Assembly (NCBI RefSeq): GCF_024519725.1
Contig: NZ_JALJRK010000030.1
Span: forward strand, 1-64,000
From: Microvirga sp. Mcv34
GTDB lineage: Bacteria > Pseudomonadota > Alphaproteobacteria > Rhizobiales > Beijerinckiaceae
Length of the DNA stretch: 64,000 nucleotides
Reading direction: 5' to 3'
The notes under the pieces are model-generated. The model was not told where the DNA came from and made no database searches. It saw nothing but the letters and a program-made list of their open reading frames with translations. Position numbers and translations under genes: made by a program. The number at the start of each line of letters is the position of its first letter. Positions within the stretch are counted from its first letter, which is position 1. Shown here piece after piece: positions 35,133-43,836 of this stretch.

Positions 35133-35876
35133 TTAGCCCGAACGGCGCCCCGCTCGACGGTGGCCACGACGGGGGCGGGGATCCGATGACGTCGATGCCC
35201 TGGCAAGCCCCAGCAATCCGGCCAGGTTTGTGATGACGATGCGACACCGGCCGCGCCTGATTTGGCGCTGGGTCTCCCACGTCCCAAGCGTCCGGCTGAC
35301 GGTGTGCAGCGTCGTGCCTGCCAAGTCGGCAAGATCCTGATGCCTGATGGGGATCAAGATTTCGATGCCGTTTGGGCCGGGACGTCCAAACTTGTCAGCC
35401 AGTTCGGCAAGCGCATGGGCGATGCGCTGCTCGACGCGGCCGCTGGAAAGGCCCAGCATCCGCGCTTCCATTTCGCCGAGGCGAGCGTCGAGGCTGCGCA
35501 TCGCGTCGAGTGCCGCGGCGGGCTGCCTGAGAATGGTATCCCTGATCAGGTTGGACGGCCATTGTAGACCGATGCAGCTTGTCACGGCCACGGCGTCGGC
35601 ACGGTAGGGTTCATCAAACACGGCGGACATTCCGAAGGCCTCGCCCGGTTTGACATAGCGGGTGATCACCCGCTCACCTCGGACAGTGGTCCGTACCATC
35701 TTGACGCAACCTGAAGTGAGCACGTGCACAACACGACCCGATGAGCCAGCACCGAAGATCAGGGCGCCAGGAGAAATCGTGCGCGTCTGGGCTTGCCGTA
35801 TCAGCTCGGCGGTCAGGTCATCGGTGAGGCTCCGGAACAAGTCGATGCACGCCCCTTTGTTTATTTCAATCGTCAT
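35133..35876 (-). CDS. Crp/Fnr family regulator, NnrR/Dnr-like
   Basis: 247 aa. A cyclic-nucleotide-binding-like N-domain (SPGALIFGAGSSGRVVHVLT, GERVITRYVKPGEAFGMSAV), a dimer helix and an HTH with IRHQDLADLAGTTLHTVSRTLGTWE. The TTLHTVSR recognition helix has SR as in Fnr, while the N-terminal Fe-S cysteine cluster of Fnr is absent. This points to an NnrR/Dnr-type sensor, for example of NO, though CooA- or FixK-like roles remain possible. The basic C-terminal tail is longer than usual. It lies upstream of nap in the same orientation. The start is taken as the ATG at 35876. Confidence 0.87.
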   Translation of the reverse strand: MTIEINKGACIDLFRSLTDDLTAELIRQAQTRTISPGALIFGAGSSGRVVHVLTSGCVKMVRTTVRGERVITRYVKPGEAFGMSAVFDEPYRADAVAVTSCIGLQWPSNLIRDTILRQPAAALDAMRSLDARLGEMEARMLGLSSGRVEQRIAHALAELADKFGRPGPNGIEILIPIRHQDLADLAGTTLHTVSRTLGTWETQRQIRRGRCRIVITNLAGLLGLARASTSSDPRPRRGHRRAGRRSG

Positions 35877-36562
35877 CACGTCCGCCAAGGAAGGGCCAGT
35901 TGCCTATGAGGCCTGGCCACAGGGACGGCAAGCTATCCCCCCGTGGGATTCGCCACATTGATCCAGCACAAGGACTGGGGTGTCCGCCAAGCGCATTTCC
36001 ATGATCAGCCTGCAGGGCATTCGGCCGAAGCGGAGAAATCGGTTGCTGTGCAAAGAGGATTCCGGGCGGCCGCGGCGTCCCGGGATGGGATAGACGCTCG
36101 ACAACGGGTCAGCCTTTCAGCGCCCCGATGCACCAAGACAGAAAATCGCAGTGGGCCACCAGATCCCGACTTCTTGGATCTTGGCGGCAACGAAAATGCT
36201 GCGGGCTTGCCGGTATCGAAAGACCTTGGCGCGGTATCATGGAGGGTCGGAGGTCCTGCCTCATGGCATGGGCGAGGCCCTCCGGCCGGCACAGCTGCGC
36301 CCCCCAGCTATGTCTCGCCGATTAGCAGCTGGCGCGACACGCTCTTTGTCCTAACGCAACGTGCCCGCGGTTGAGCGGGACGCATCTCGGGTTTCCGCAT
36401 CAAGGTTAGCCCGGGCGCTCTGGCTGAGGCACACACTCTGTCATGCAGGACCGCAGCAGCGCCGACCACTCCGGTATTTCCCGGAGTGGTCAAGAGGAGA
36501 CGGACCGATCTAAGTTATTGATGGCGTTTGTTTTTAAAATAATTCTAAACTGCGGTGTTCTA
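35877..36562. other. Regulatory gap upstream of bfd, with hairpin
   Basis: 686 bp between the divergent Crp/Fnr and bfd genes; no convincing gene was seen. A perfect 11-bp hairpin (36464-36474 with 36481-36491, 6-nt loop TATTTC) lies about 70 bp before bfd. The last 50 bp are AT-rich and hold the Irr-box-like palindrome at 36533. Confidence 0.5.
36533..36549 (+). promoter_or_regulatory. Irr-box (iron control element)-like palindrome
   Basis: TTTAAAA-TAA-TTCTAAA. The right half equals the TTCTAAA half of the rhizobial iron control element bound by Irr; the left half differs from TTTAGAA at one base. It lies 13 bp before the bfd ATG, a position expected for repression, and irr itself is two genes downstream. 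Confidence 0.55.
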
Positions 36563-36850
36563 ATGATCGTGTGCTCATGCAACGTCTTCTCGGACGGCGA
36601 GGTGCGCTCCTGCCTCAATCCAGGCTCAGACTGCCCGCGCACCCCGGCGCAGGTCTACCGGAATCTCGGCTGCGACGCCCAGTGCGGGCGCTGCGCCACC
36701 ACAATCCGCTCGATCATGGATCAGGAGCTGGCCCGCAAGCATGCCTGCACGGCCGACTGCGCAACGGATTGTCCGCTGACCCGGCAGGCCAACTCCAACG
36801 AGCCACCGAAGCTTGAGAGATGGCGGCGGCGCGCCAGCCTCAAAGGCTGA
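36563..36850 (+). CDS. bfd: Bacterioferritin-associated ferredoxin-like protein
   Basis: 95 aa. The Bfd-type [2Fe-2S] site is visible: MIVCSCNVFSDGEVRSCL (C-x-C) and CDAQCGRC (C-x2-C). The protein runs about 30 residues beyond usual Bfd, with a second Cys cluster (CTADCATDC) that may bind another metal or cluster. Bfd reduces the ferric core of bacterioferritin to release iron. Start: the ATG immediately after the Irr-like box; an in-frame ATG at 36521 would place the box inside the gene. It is 19 bp before bfr. Confidence 0.85.
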   Translation: MIVCSCNVFSDGEVRSCLNPGSDCPRTPAQVYRNLGCDAQCGRCATTIRSIMDQELARKHACTADCATDCPLTRQANSNEPPKLERWRRRASLKG

Positions 36851-36869
36851 GGGCTGAGGAGAACGGGCC

Positions 36870-37361
36870 ATGAAGGGCGACGCCAGGGTGATCGATTACC
36901 TGAACCAGGGTCTTCGATATGAACTGACGGCGGTCAACCGGTTCTGGCAGCACCCCCGTACCTTGGCCGACTGGGGCTACAACGAGTTGGCCGGGAAATG
37001 GCGCGAGGAGTCCGCCGAGGAGCGGGAGCGCGCCGACCGCCTCAATGAGCGCATCACCTTCCCGGAGGGCGCCACCAACATGCAAGAGCTGAACGCATTG
37101 CGGGTCGACCAGGGCGTGCGCGAGATCCTGGAGAACGATCCCGCGGTCGAGTACGGCGCGCGCAGACTGGACCAGGAGGCGGCATACTGCGTCTCGATTG
37201 GGGACCGCGTTTCCAAAGACATGTTCGAGGAGTTGATGGCTGACGAGGAAGGCCACATCGACTTCCTGGAGATCCAGCTCACCCTGATCGAGCAGGTCGG
37301 CCCCGAGCTTTACGCGCAGAAGCACGTCGGGAGGCTTGGAAAGGATGAAGGCCATGGCTGA
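36870..37361 (+). CDS. bfr: Bacterioferritin, divergent (heme Met and one iron ligand replaced)
   Basis: 163 aa with clear bacterioferritin sequence (MKGDARVIDYLNQGLRYELT, WGYNELAGKWREES, MADEEGHIDFLE). Aligned with E. coli Bfr, the ferroxidase ligands E18, E51, E94, E127 and H130 are kept. H54 is Arg, and the axial heme ligand M52 is also Arg (EERERADR in place of DEMKHADR); Y25 is Phe. It may not bind heme between subunits and may have altered ferroxidase activity. GAGGAG precedes the ATG, and the 3' end overlaps irr. Confidence 0.9.
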   Translation: MKGDARVIDYLNQGLRYELTAVNRFWQHPRTLADWGYNELAGKWREESAEERERADRLNERITFPEGATNMQELNALRVDQGVREILENDPAVEYGARRLDQEAAYCVSIGDRVSKDMFEELMADEEGHIDFLEIQLTLIEQVGPELYAQKHVGRLGKDEGHG

Positions 37362-37860
37362 GGTCGGACCCGACCTTCGCAGCGTGGGGCAAACCCGCCC
37401 TGGCTGCCCAGTGTCGCTAGTGCGGGACAGGCTCCGCAAGGCGGGCCTGCGCCCAACCCGGCAGCGCATCTGCCTCGGATGGCTGCTGTTCGGCAGGGGT
37501 GACCGTCATGTGACGGCCGACAGACTGTTCGAGGAGGCCCAGAGGGCGCGGGTGCCGGTCTCCCTCGCAACGGCCTACAACACCCTGAGGCAGTTCACGG
37601 ATGCGGGGCTCGCGCGGCAGATCGCGGCCGAGGGCCGCAAGACCTACTTCGACACCGACCTGACGGAACACCATCACTTCCTGGTGGAAGGGGAAGAGGA
37701 GCTGGTGGATGTGCCGGGCGGCCCAATGCCTGTGGCCGAATTGCCCGCGGCGCCCGAAGGCTATGAGATCGCGCGGGTTGATGTGATCGTGCGGCTCCGC
37801 CGGCGTGCGGATGGCTCCTCGGCCGCCGCGGCGGCCGGGATGCCACCATCGACCGAGTGA
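37345..37860 (+). CDS. irr: Iron response regulator Irr (Fur family)
   Basis: 171 aa. Fur-type winged helix: LRKAGLRPTRQRICLGWLLF, VTADRLFEEAQRARVPVSLA, TAYNTLRQFTDAGLARQI. Irr hallmarks are the HHH in TEHHHFLVEGEEEL and an N-terminal GCP heme-regulatory-like motif (TRPGCPVSL). Irr senses heme status and represses or activates iron genes through ICE boxes. The tail (about 20 aa, Ala-rich) is longer than usual. The ATG at 37345 has GGAGG 10 bp upstream and overlaps the bfr end, coupling storage and control. Confidence 0.93.
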   Translation: MKAMAEVGPDLRSVGQTRPGCPVSLVRDRLRKAGLRPTRQRICLGWLLFGRGDRHVTADRLFEEAQRARVPVSLATAYNTLRQFTDAGLARQIAAEGRKTYFDTDLTEHHHFLVEGEEELVDVPGGPMPVAELPAAPEGYEIARVDVIVRLRRRADGSSAAAAAGMPPSTE

Positions 37861-37938
37861 CGCCGGGGGCCTCGGCAGGTAGGAAGGACCGACAGCCGAC
37901 CTATATGACGGCTATTGCCACAACCCCTGGAGCCAGTC

Positions 37939-39480
37939 TTGCAGCACACTGCCGGAGACGGCGGGCGTCGGTTTGCGCCCCCGGTACCCCCCGACCTCCT
38001 GATCGATGCCATCGGCGACATCGCCCTCGTTGTCCTCGACCCGGACGGGCGCATCACAGGCTGGAACGCCGGGGCCGAGCAGATCAGCGGCTGGCGCGAC
38101 GACGAGGTCCTGGGGCGGCATTTCTCGATGTTGTTCCTGCCGGAGGAGGTGGCGGACGGCAAGCCCGCTAGGGTGCTCGCCCTCGCCCGGGAGACGGGCC
38201 GCTACCGCGAGGAGGGCCTGCGCCTGCGCAAGGACGGCTCGCGCTATGTCGCCCATGTCACGGTGACCCCGCTGCGGGACGAGGCCGGCACGGTGGTGGG
38301 CTATGCCAGGGTGGTGCGGGACATCACGGAGCGGGTCGCGGCGGAGGAAGCGCTTCGGTCCAGGGAGGCGCACCTGCGCTCGATCCTGGAGACCGTGCCG
38401 GACGCCATGGTGGTCATCGACGAGCAGGCCGTGGTCCAGTCCTTCAGCGCCACGGCCGTGCGCCAGTTCGGCTACGAGCCGGACGAGGTCATCGGGCGGA
38501 ACGTCAACGTCCTGATGCCGGAGCCCTATCGCACCCAGCACGACGCCTACATGCACCGGTATCTTTCGACAGGGCAGCGCCGGATCATCGGCATCGGGCG
38601 CGTCGTCGTAGGCCGGCGCAAGGACGGCTCGACCTTTCCGATGGAGCTGGCCGTCGGCGAGATGCGCTCCGGGGGCGTGCGCTATTTCACGGGCTTCATC
38701 CGGGACCTGACTGAAAGGCAGCAGACGGAAACACGCCTGCAGGAGCTGCAATCCGAACTCGTGCACATGTCGCGTTTCACCGCTCTGGGCGAGATGGCCT
38801 CCACCCTGGCGCACGAGATCAACCAACCGCTCACGGCCATCGCCAACTACCTGAAGGGCTGCCGCCGGATCCTGCAGCGCATGGACGGCAACCAGGTGCC
38901 GATGCTGCGGGACGCCATCAACGAGGCGGCCGACCAGGCCCTGCGGGCGGGCCAAGTGATCCGGCACCTGCGCGAGTTCGTGGCCCGCGGCGAGAGCGAG
39001 CGCCACATCGAAAGCCTGCCCAAGCTCATCGAGGAGGCCAGTGCCCTGGCGCTGATCGGCGCCAAGGAGAAAGGTGTGCGGGTGTCCTTCCAGCTGCATC
39101 CGGATGCACCCCTTGTGCTCGCCGACCGCATCCAGATCCAGCAGGTCCTGCTGAATCTGATCCGCAATGCCATTGAGGCCATGGAGGGCTCGGAGCGCCG
39201 GGAGCTCGCCGTCGCAACCAAGGCAAAACCGGGCGACGGCTTCGTCGAGGTGAGTGTCCGCGACACCGGCACCGGGATCGCGCCGGAAGTCGCCAGTCGG
39301 CTGTTCCAGCCGTTCGTGACCACCAAGCGGCAGGGCATGGGGGTCGGGCTCTCCATCTGCCGCACCATCGTCGAGGCGCACGGCGGCAAGATCACGGTCG
39401 AATCGGAGCCGGGCCGCGGGACAACATTCCGGTTCGGCCTGCGCGCAGTGGAACAGGAGGAGATGGCGGATGGCGAATGA
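37939..39480 (+). CDS. fixL: Oxygen-sensing histidine kinase FixL
   Basis: About 513 aa, soluble, PAS-PAS-HisKA-HATPase. The second PAS is heme-binding: QHDAY contains the His matching H200 of Bradyrhizobium FixL, followed by R206 and RRIIGIGR with the O2-gating R220. Kinase motifs: [20 protein letters not shown] (phospho-His), [13 protein letters not shown] (N box), [18 protein letters not shown] and [18 protein letters not shown]. No membrane helices. The start is uncertain: TTG at 37939 has GGAG 6 bp upstream; TTG at 37915 is the alternative. It overlaps fixJ by 11 bp. Confidence 0.94.
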   Translation: MQHTAGDGGRRFAPPVPPDLLIDAIGDIALVVLDPDGRITGWNAGAEQISGWRDDEVLGRHFSMLFLPEEVADGKPARVLALARETGRYREEGLRLRKDGSRYVAHVTVTPLRDEAGTVVGYARVVRDITERVAAEEALRSREAHLRSILETVPDAMVVIDEQAVVQSFSATAVRQFGYEPDEVIGRNVNVLMPEPYRTQHDAYMHRYLSTGQRRIIGIGRVVVGRRKDGSTFPMELAVGEMRSGGVRYFTGFIRDLTERQQTETRLQELQSELVHMSRFTALGEMASTLAHEINQPLTAIANYLKGCRRILQRMDGNQVPMLRDAINEAADQALRAGQVIRHLREFVARGESERHIESLPKLIEEASALALIGAKEKGVRVSFQLHPDAPLVLADRIQIQQVLLNLIRNAIEAMEGSERRELAVATKAKPGDGFVEVSVRDTGTGIAPEVASRLFQPFVTTKRQGMGVGLSICRTIVEAHGGKITVESEPGRGTTFRFGLRAVEQEEMADGE

Positions 39481-40087
39481 GCAGATCGTGCATGTGGTTG
39501 ACGATGACCTGGCGGTGCGGCAGTCGCTGTCGTTCCTGCTCGCCTCGGAGGGCCTGCCCGTGCGCTTGCACGAATCCGCCGCCGCCTTCCTGGAAACCGT
39601 GGCGGCCCCGTCCGGCTGCATCGTGACGGACGTGCGCATGCCCGGGATGGACGGCATCGCGTTCCTGCGCCGCCTGAGGGTGCAAGGCTTCGCCGTTCCA
39701 GTGATCGTGATGACGGGCCATGCCGATGTGGCCATGGCGGTCGAGGCGATGAAGGAAGGCGCGGTCGACTTCATCGAGAAGCCGTTCGATGACGACCTCT
39801 TCCTGGCCGCCGTCCGCTCGGCCCTTGTGGCGCGGGAGCAGAACTTGGAACGCGATGCCCAGGTGCGCGAGGTGAAGGACCGCCTGGAGGGTCTCTCCGA
39901 GCGCGAGGGGCAGGTGCTGGACGGCTTGGTGGCCGGCAAGGCCAACAAGGTGATCGCCCACGACCTCGGCATCAGCCCCCGGACCGTGGAGATCTACCGG
40001 GCCAATGTGATGAGCAAGATGCAGGCCGGCAGCCTGTCCGAGCTCGTGCGCATGGCCCTGCTCGTGGGCGCCGCGCCGGCGGGATGA
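39470..40087 (+). CDS. fixJ: Response regulator FixJ
   Basis: 205 aa. Receiver domain with [20 protein letters not shown], phospho-Asp in [33 protein letters not shown] and the Lys in FIEKPFDDD. LuxR-type [43 protein letters not shown]. It pairs with FixL to activate microaerobic genes, usually via FixK. No fixK gene is in the window; the FixK-like box at 40130 suggests one elsewhere. Confidence 0.95.
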   Translation: MANEQIVHVVDDDLAVRQSLSFLLASEGLPVRLHESAAAFLETVAAPSGCIVTDVRMPGMDGIAFLRRLRVQGFAVPVIVMTGHADVAMAVEAMKEGAVDFIEKPFDDDLFLAAVRSALVAREQNLERDAQVREVKDRLEGLSEREGQVLDGLVAGKANKVIAHDLGISPRTVEIYRANVMSKMQAGSLSELVRMALLVGAAPAG

Positions 40088-40129
40088 GCGCCCCAAAGGA
40101 CTTTTCCTGAGTGCATCCCGGTGGGCCCG

Positions 40130-40143
40130 TTGAGGGAGATCAA
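40130..40143 (+). promoter_or_regulatory. FixK/Fnr-type box
   Basis: TTGAG-GGAG-ATCAA: nine of ten consensus bases of TTGAT-N4-ATCAA, 55 bp upstream of the receiver-protein ATG at 40199. Spacing fits activation by a FixK- or Fnr-type regulator. Confidence 0.65.
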
Positions 40144-40198
40144 TCCCGGATGTCGCAAGGCGGGGTATGCCCAAGGACAAAGCTGCAGGAAGCCCACC

Positions 40199-40579
40199 AT
40201 GCCGAAGACCCCAGGATCCATCATTCTCGTCATTGAGGACGACGACGCCGTGCGGCGGTCGCTGAAGTTCGCCCTGGAGCTGGAGGGGCTGGAGGTGCAC
40301 CTCTACGAGAGCGGCGAGCAGCTTCTGGCCGACCCCGACCTGCCGCCGACCAGATGCTTGGTGGTGGATTACACCATGCCTGGGATGGACGGGATCACTC
40401 TGGTCGAGCGTCTGCGGCAGCTGCTTGTCACCCTGCCGGCCCTGCTGATCACGGCGAGGAGCTCCCCGGCCCTGCGGGAGCGAGCCCTTCGCTCCGGCTT
40501 CCGCCAAGTGCTGGAAAAGCCCCTGGAGGACAGCTCGCTGCTTGACAGGATCCGCGACGCGCTCACGGCTGCCGTCTGA
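40199..40579 (+). CDS. Single-domain response regulator
   Basis: 126 aa, receiver domain only: IILVIEDDDAVRRSLKFALE, CLVVDYTMPGMDGITLVERL (phospho-Asp), ALLITARSSPALRERALRSG and VLEKPLEDSSLLDRI. It resembles the FixJ receiver with no output domain. With the FixK-type box ahead of it, it may be a feedback phosphate sink or connector for FixL. AGGA is the ribosome site. It overlaps the convergent 40563 gene by 17 bp. Confidence 0.88.
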   Translation: MPKTPGSIILVIEDDDAVRRSLKFALELEGLEVHLYESGEQLLADPDLPPTRCLVVDYTMPGMDGITLVERLRQLLVTLPALLITARSSPALRERALRSGFRQVLEKPLEDSSLLDRIRDALTAAV

Positions 40580-41000
40580 CGCCCCGGTGGCCGGATGGGA
40601 ACTCCGGCCGGTCGGTCAGGGCGCTCCGCCAAGCCACGACGGTGACTGTCTGCCAAGCCACGGTCCACAGCATCATTGCCCCAATGGAGCGGACGTCACA
40701 GGCCCCGCCCTGGGCGATGTGGACGCCAAGAGTGCCGAACACCGCCGTCGTGGCAAGGGCCATCAGGCTGGCCAGCCAAACCGCCCACGGCTCCCGCGCC
40801 AGCAGGCCGGCCCCGGCGAGAACGGAGGCAAGGCCCGCCGCGATGTTGAACCAGGGCACGATGGGCACGACCGCCCCAGCCCCTGCGGGTGGCTGGCCGA
40901 ACAGGGCCCTGCCGCTGGAGAGGATGGTGACAAGACCAAATAGGATCGCCACGGTGGCGGTACCGCGGAGCCCCCGTTCGCCGGCAGGATGCCCGGCCAT
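40563..41000 (-). CDS. Four-helix membrane protein, 145 aa
   Basis: Starts MAGHPAGERGLRGTATVAIL at 41000 with GGGAG upstream. Hydrophobic helices: TATVAILFGLVTILSSG, VVPIVPWFNIAAGLASVLAG, AVWLASLMALATTAVFGTL, IGAMMLWTVAWQTVTVVAW. No family recognised, but HIAQGGACDVRSIGAMMLW resembles hypothetical membrane proteins of this group. It is 31 bp downstream of the DUF6455 gene. Confidence 0.6.
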   Translation of the reverse strand: MAGHPAGERGLRGTATVAILFGLVTILSSGRALFGQPPAGAGAVVPIVPWFNIAAGLASVLAGAGLLAREPWAVWLASLMALATTAVFGTLGVHIAQGGACDVRSIGAMMLWTVAWQTVTVVAWRSALTDRPEFPSGHRGVRRQP

Positions 41001-41031
41001 TTTTGCGCTCCCGTTCGGGCTGTCCGGCGGC

Positions 41032-41280
41032 TCAGCCCGCGCCGAAGGTCCGTACGTGGTTGAGGAAAGCCGCGTTGGCGCAGAAGGGCGGCGCGGCATC
41101 GGCGCCCCCGGCCTCCAGCCAGCGTTCGCAATCGGTCGAGCTCGGGCACGCCAGGCAGCGGCGGCACGCGGCCGCGAAGCCACCCTCGAACCGCTCCCGG
41201 GCCGTGGGGCCGGGATCCGCCCCGACCCGCTCCATCATCCGTCCGAACAGGCTGGACTGCCGCTCGACCCATCGGGTCAT
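41032..41280 (-). CDS. DUF6455-like small cysteine protein, 82 aa
   Basis: MTRWVERQSSLFGRMMERVG, then ACRRCLACPSSTDCERWLEA and APPFCANAAFLNHVR. The C-x2-C-x2-C...C-x2-WL...FC-NA-FL layout fits the DUF6455 family of small alphaproteobacterial proteins that may bind a metal or cluster. Cytoplasmic, unknown function. GGGGGTGG precedes the ATG. Confidence 0.7.
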   Translation of the reverse strand: MTRWVERQSSLFGRMMERVGADPGPTARERFEGGFAAACRRCLACPSSTDCERWLEAGGADAAPPFCANAAFLNHVRTFGAG

Positions 41281-41531
41281 TGGCCACCCCCGCTTGCGCG
41301 GCGTCGATCTTCCAGGCGCTCCCGACCCCATGGACCAAGCCTCCAGGTTGAATGCGTGACCAGAGGATGCCCTACCTTGCGACAAGGCTCTTTGTTCCGG
41401 AGCAAGGAGCGGCGACAATCGGCCCTCCCACTCAGCCTATCCGAGGGACAGGCTGGCGGCGGCCCATCCGGCTCCGGACCGTGAACCTCTGAGGCCCGGT
41501 TCCGCCTTGCGCATCACGGACGTGACCGGCC

Positions 41532-42038
41532 TTAAACGGGGCTCATCCGGCGCAAGGTGCCGTCGCGCAGGACGAACTGGTGCCACAGCGCGATCAGCGC
41601 ATGCAGGCCGGCAAGCCAGAGGATGATGGTTCCGCCGGTCTCATGCACCTCCGCGAGAAGCCCGGGAGCCCCCTGCACCGGCGCGGCAATGGTGGGAAGG
41701 CCGAGGCCGAAGAACGAGATCGGCACCCCGAGGCGGGAGGCGGCATACCACCCGGTCAGGGGCAGGCCGATGAGAAACACATACAAGACGGTGTGGCCGA
41801 TCTTGGCAGCCAAGTTGAGCCATGGCCCCTGAGGGTCCTCGACGCGCGGCGCACCACCCATCAGGCGGATGATGAGGCGCGGGATAATCAGGGCAAGCAC
41901 CGCGAAGCCAAGAGAGAAATGGAGCAGGGGCGGGTTGGCCCGGACGGACGGGCCTCCGTGTGAAGTGAGCCAGGCCGCCAGCACGAGCACAGCGGACGCC
42001 CAGTGGAAGGCAATCATGATCTTGGGATATCGCGGCAT
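41532..42038 (-). CDS. Cytochrome b561 family protein
   Basis: 168 aa, four helices, di-heme b electron carrier. Conserved His residues lie in IMIAFHWASAVLVLAAW, LHFSLGFAVLALIIPRL, IGHTVLYVFLIGLPLTGWYA and ILWLAGLHALIALWHQFVLR. It likely exchanges electrons between quinol and periplasmic acceptors such as superoxide. AGGAGG precedes the ATG at 42038. Family is certain; partner unknown. Confidence 0.9.
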   Translation of the reverse strand: MPRYPKIMIAFHWASAVLVLAAWLTSHGGPSVRANPPLLHFSLGFAVLALIIPRLIIRLMGGAPRVEDPQGPWLNLAAKIGHTVLYVFLIGLPLTGWYAASRLGVPISFFGLGLPTIAAPVQGAPGLLAEVHETGGTIILWLAGLHALIALWHQFVLRDGTLRRMSPV

Positions 42039-42259
42039 AGGAGATCCTCCTGACCGTGAAACATAAACAGCGTCAGGCGGGGCTGTAAGTGAATTCCGGG
42101 TAATGTTGGACCGGGCTGGTTTTACACGCGGCAGTGTAGAGGTTCGCTTGCCCTCCGGGACAGAAACACAGCCAAGGCCGACCCACCGTACCGTCAGAAG
42201 ACGTTTCGGCTCAATAATCTCGCTGACGACCGTCCAGGAACGGCCTCGGCGACCTACCG

Positions 42260-42427
42260 TCACTGTTCTCGCCAATCATCCGACCTCCTGGACTTTGAAG
42301 CTGGAATGGACAGTCGGATTGCCTGTGGTCCGGCCGTGTAATCAGGTCGCGTGTTGAGAATGGCCATGGCCCGGCCCACGGTGTCCTCCACCCGCCGTGC
42401 AAACCCGCAGATCGGCAGCCTCATCAT
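42260..42427 (-). CDS. Small protein, 55 aa (candidate)
   Basis: ATG-ATG at 42427 lies 6 bp after AGGAGAG, a strong ribosome site. Reads MMRLPICGFARRVEDTVGRA onward and ends WREQ. No family recognised and the second half is low in hydrophobic residues. It lies just downstream of the frameshifted DUF6894 gene. The ribosome site is the main support. Confidence 0.35.
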   Translation of the reverse strand: MMRLPICGFARRVEDTVGRAMAILNTRPDYTAGPQAIRLSIPASKSRRSDDWREQ

Positions 42428-42454
42428 CGGATCTCTCCTGTCAGGAAAAAGAAA

Positions 42455-42660
42455 TCATCTCATCGTGACGAACAGCACCTGGCCGACCTCGTCGGTGATC
42501 ACCAGGATGCGGTCCGGCTGAACGCGATCTGCCAGGATGTCCGTCCACAGCGTGGCGGCCCCGTCCGGGTCAGGCGCGGGTCCGAGATCCGGCAACTCAC
42601 AGCCCCCGGGTCCCACATCATCCGGTCGCCGATGCGGTGGTGAAAGAAGTAGCGCGGCAT
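42455..42660 (-). pseudogene. DUF6894 protein gene with a frameshift
   Basis: The start reads MPRYFFHHRIGDRMMWDP in one frame. The remainder of a DUF6894 protein (CELPDLGPAPDP, then ILVITDEVGQVLFVTMR) continues in a neighbouring frame to a stop at 42455. The switch falls at a GGGGG run near 42605. An intact relative at 43820 begins MPRYYFHLRSKDRFVWDKEG, so the join is clear. It is either a recent loss of function or a base-calling slip in the homopolymer. Confidence 0.65.
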
Positions 42661-42810
42661 AGTGCAACCCCGTTCCGCCCGGAGCCAGTCTTCAGGCATT
42701 TTCGGGGTGTCGCCATAAACCAGATTAACTTCCAGGCCGCATGTGAGCGTCTGAACCTCGAAATGCAGCCGCCTTTAACCTGGCTTAGGAGAGCCCGGTT
42801 TCCGGGAAAT

Positions 42811-43836
42811 CTACGCGACCGGTGCATCCACCGTGCAGACGACGCCGGTGCGGGCGAACTCGATCCGGGCTTGCCCGCCCATGTCCTGCGCGAGGCTGCG
42901 CTCGATCAGCCGCGTGCCGAAGCCGCGCCGGCCGGGCGGCTCAACCGGTGGACCGTCCTTCTCCGTCCAACGCAGCTTGAGACGGGGCGGCGTGCATTGC
43001 CGGTCCGCCGTCCACACGAGATCAATCCTGCCGGAGGCACTCGACAGCGCACCGTACTTGACGGCGTTGGTCGCCAGCTCATGCAGCGCCAGCGCCAGGT
43101 CGAGCGCCATCCGCGGCGACAGCCTGAGCCCTGGTCCCCGCACGTGAAAGCGATCATGCTCCGGCTCGCGGAACGGCGCCAGCGCCTGCTCGACGATCAC
43201 GCGCAGCTCCGCCCCCTCCCATTTCTCCCGGGTCAGTACGTCATGGGCGCGAGACAGCGCGATCATGCGCTGTTCGATCACGGCCCGCGCCTCGGGCGGG
43301 GTGGGCGCGTTGCGCAGGGTCTGCGACACGATGGACTGCACAGTGGCCAGCGTGTTCTTGACCCGGTGGTTGAGCTCGTTGAGCAGCAACTGCTGGTATT
43401 CTGCCGCACGAACCCGGTCCGTGACGTCGCTGCCTTCGACGAAGATGCCGGAGATTTGGCCGTCGGCACCGATGATGGGCTGGTAGACGAAGTCTAGGAA
43501 GATCTGCTCGACAGGCTCCTCCGGATGGCGCTGCAACGTCATCGGCATCTGGTGGCCCACGAAGGGCCTGCCCGTGGCATGCACCTCGTCGAGCAGTTCG
43601 AAGAAACCCTGGCCGGCCAGCTCCGGCATCGCCTTGCGCACCGGCTGGCCGATGAGATCACGGTCGCCGACCGTGCGCCGGAAGGCGTCGTTCACCAGGG
43701 CGAAGACATGCTCCGGTCCCCGCAGGACGGCCATGTAGCCTGGGGCCTGTTGAAACAAGGCGCGCAGGTCGGCCAGCTCGGCCCTGAGGGCGTTGCTGGT
43801 CCGAGCGTCGTCCATCCTCTCAGAGCGCGGTGACAT
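42811..43836 (-). CDS. PAS-HWE family sensor histidine kinase
   Basis: 341 aa, soluble. PAS domain about residues 20-150 (LFQQAPGYMAVLRGPEHVFA, FLDFVYQPIIGADGQISGIF). HWE kinase core: LLLNELNHRVKNTLATVQSI (phospho-His) and DLALALHELATNAVKYGALS, then FGTRLIERSLAQDMGGQA. Kinases of this family often feed stress or light responses, including PhyR/EcfG. No cognate receiver sits beside it. Start between 43836 and 43815; the first overlaps the DUF6894 gene. Confidence 0.88.
   Translation of the reverse strand: MSPRSERMDDARTSNALRAELADLRALFQQAPGYMAVLRGPEHVFALVNDAFRRTVGDRDLIGQPVRKAMPELAGQGFFELLDEVHATGRPFVGHQMPMTLQRHPEEPVEQIFLDFVYQPIIGADGQISGIFVEGSDVTDRVRAAEYQQLLLNELNHRVKNTLATVQSIVSQTLRNAPTPPEARAVIEQRMIALSRAHDVLTREKWEGAELRVIVEQALAPFREPEHDRFHVRGPGLRLSPRMALDLALALHELATNAVKYGALSSASGRIDLVWTADRQCTPPRLKLRWTEKDGPPVEPPGRRGFGTRLIERSLAQDMGGQARIEFARTGVVCTVDAPVA

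Noticed and set aside
35943..36374. A 143-codon plus-strand frame in the gap before bfd
   Set aside because: No ribosome site, no family similarity and composition unlike the neighbouring genes.
37912..39972. A 686-codon minus-strand open frame opposite fixL and fixJ
   Set aside because: It mirrors two strongly recognised genes and has low-complexity, His/Arg-rich sequence typical of antisense frames in GC-rich DNA.
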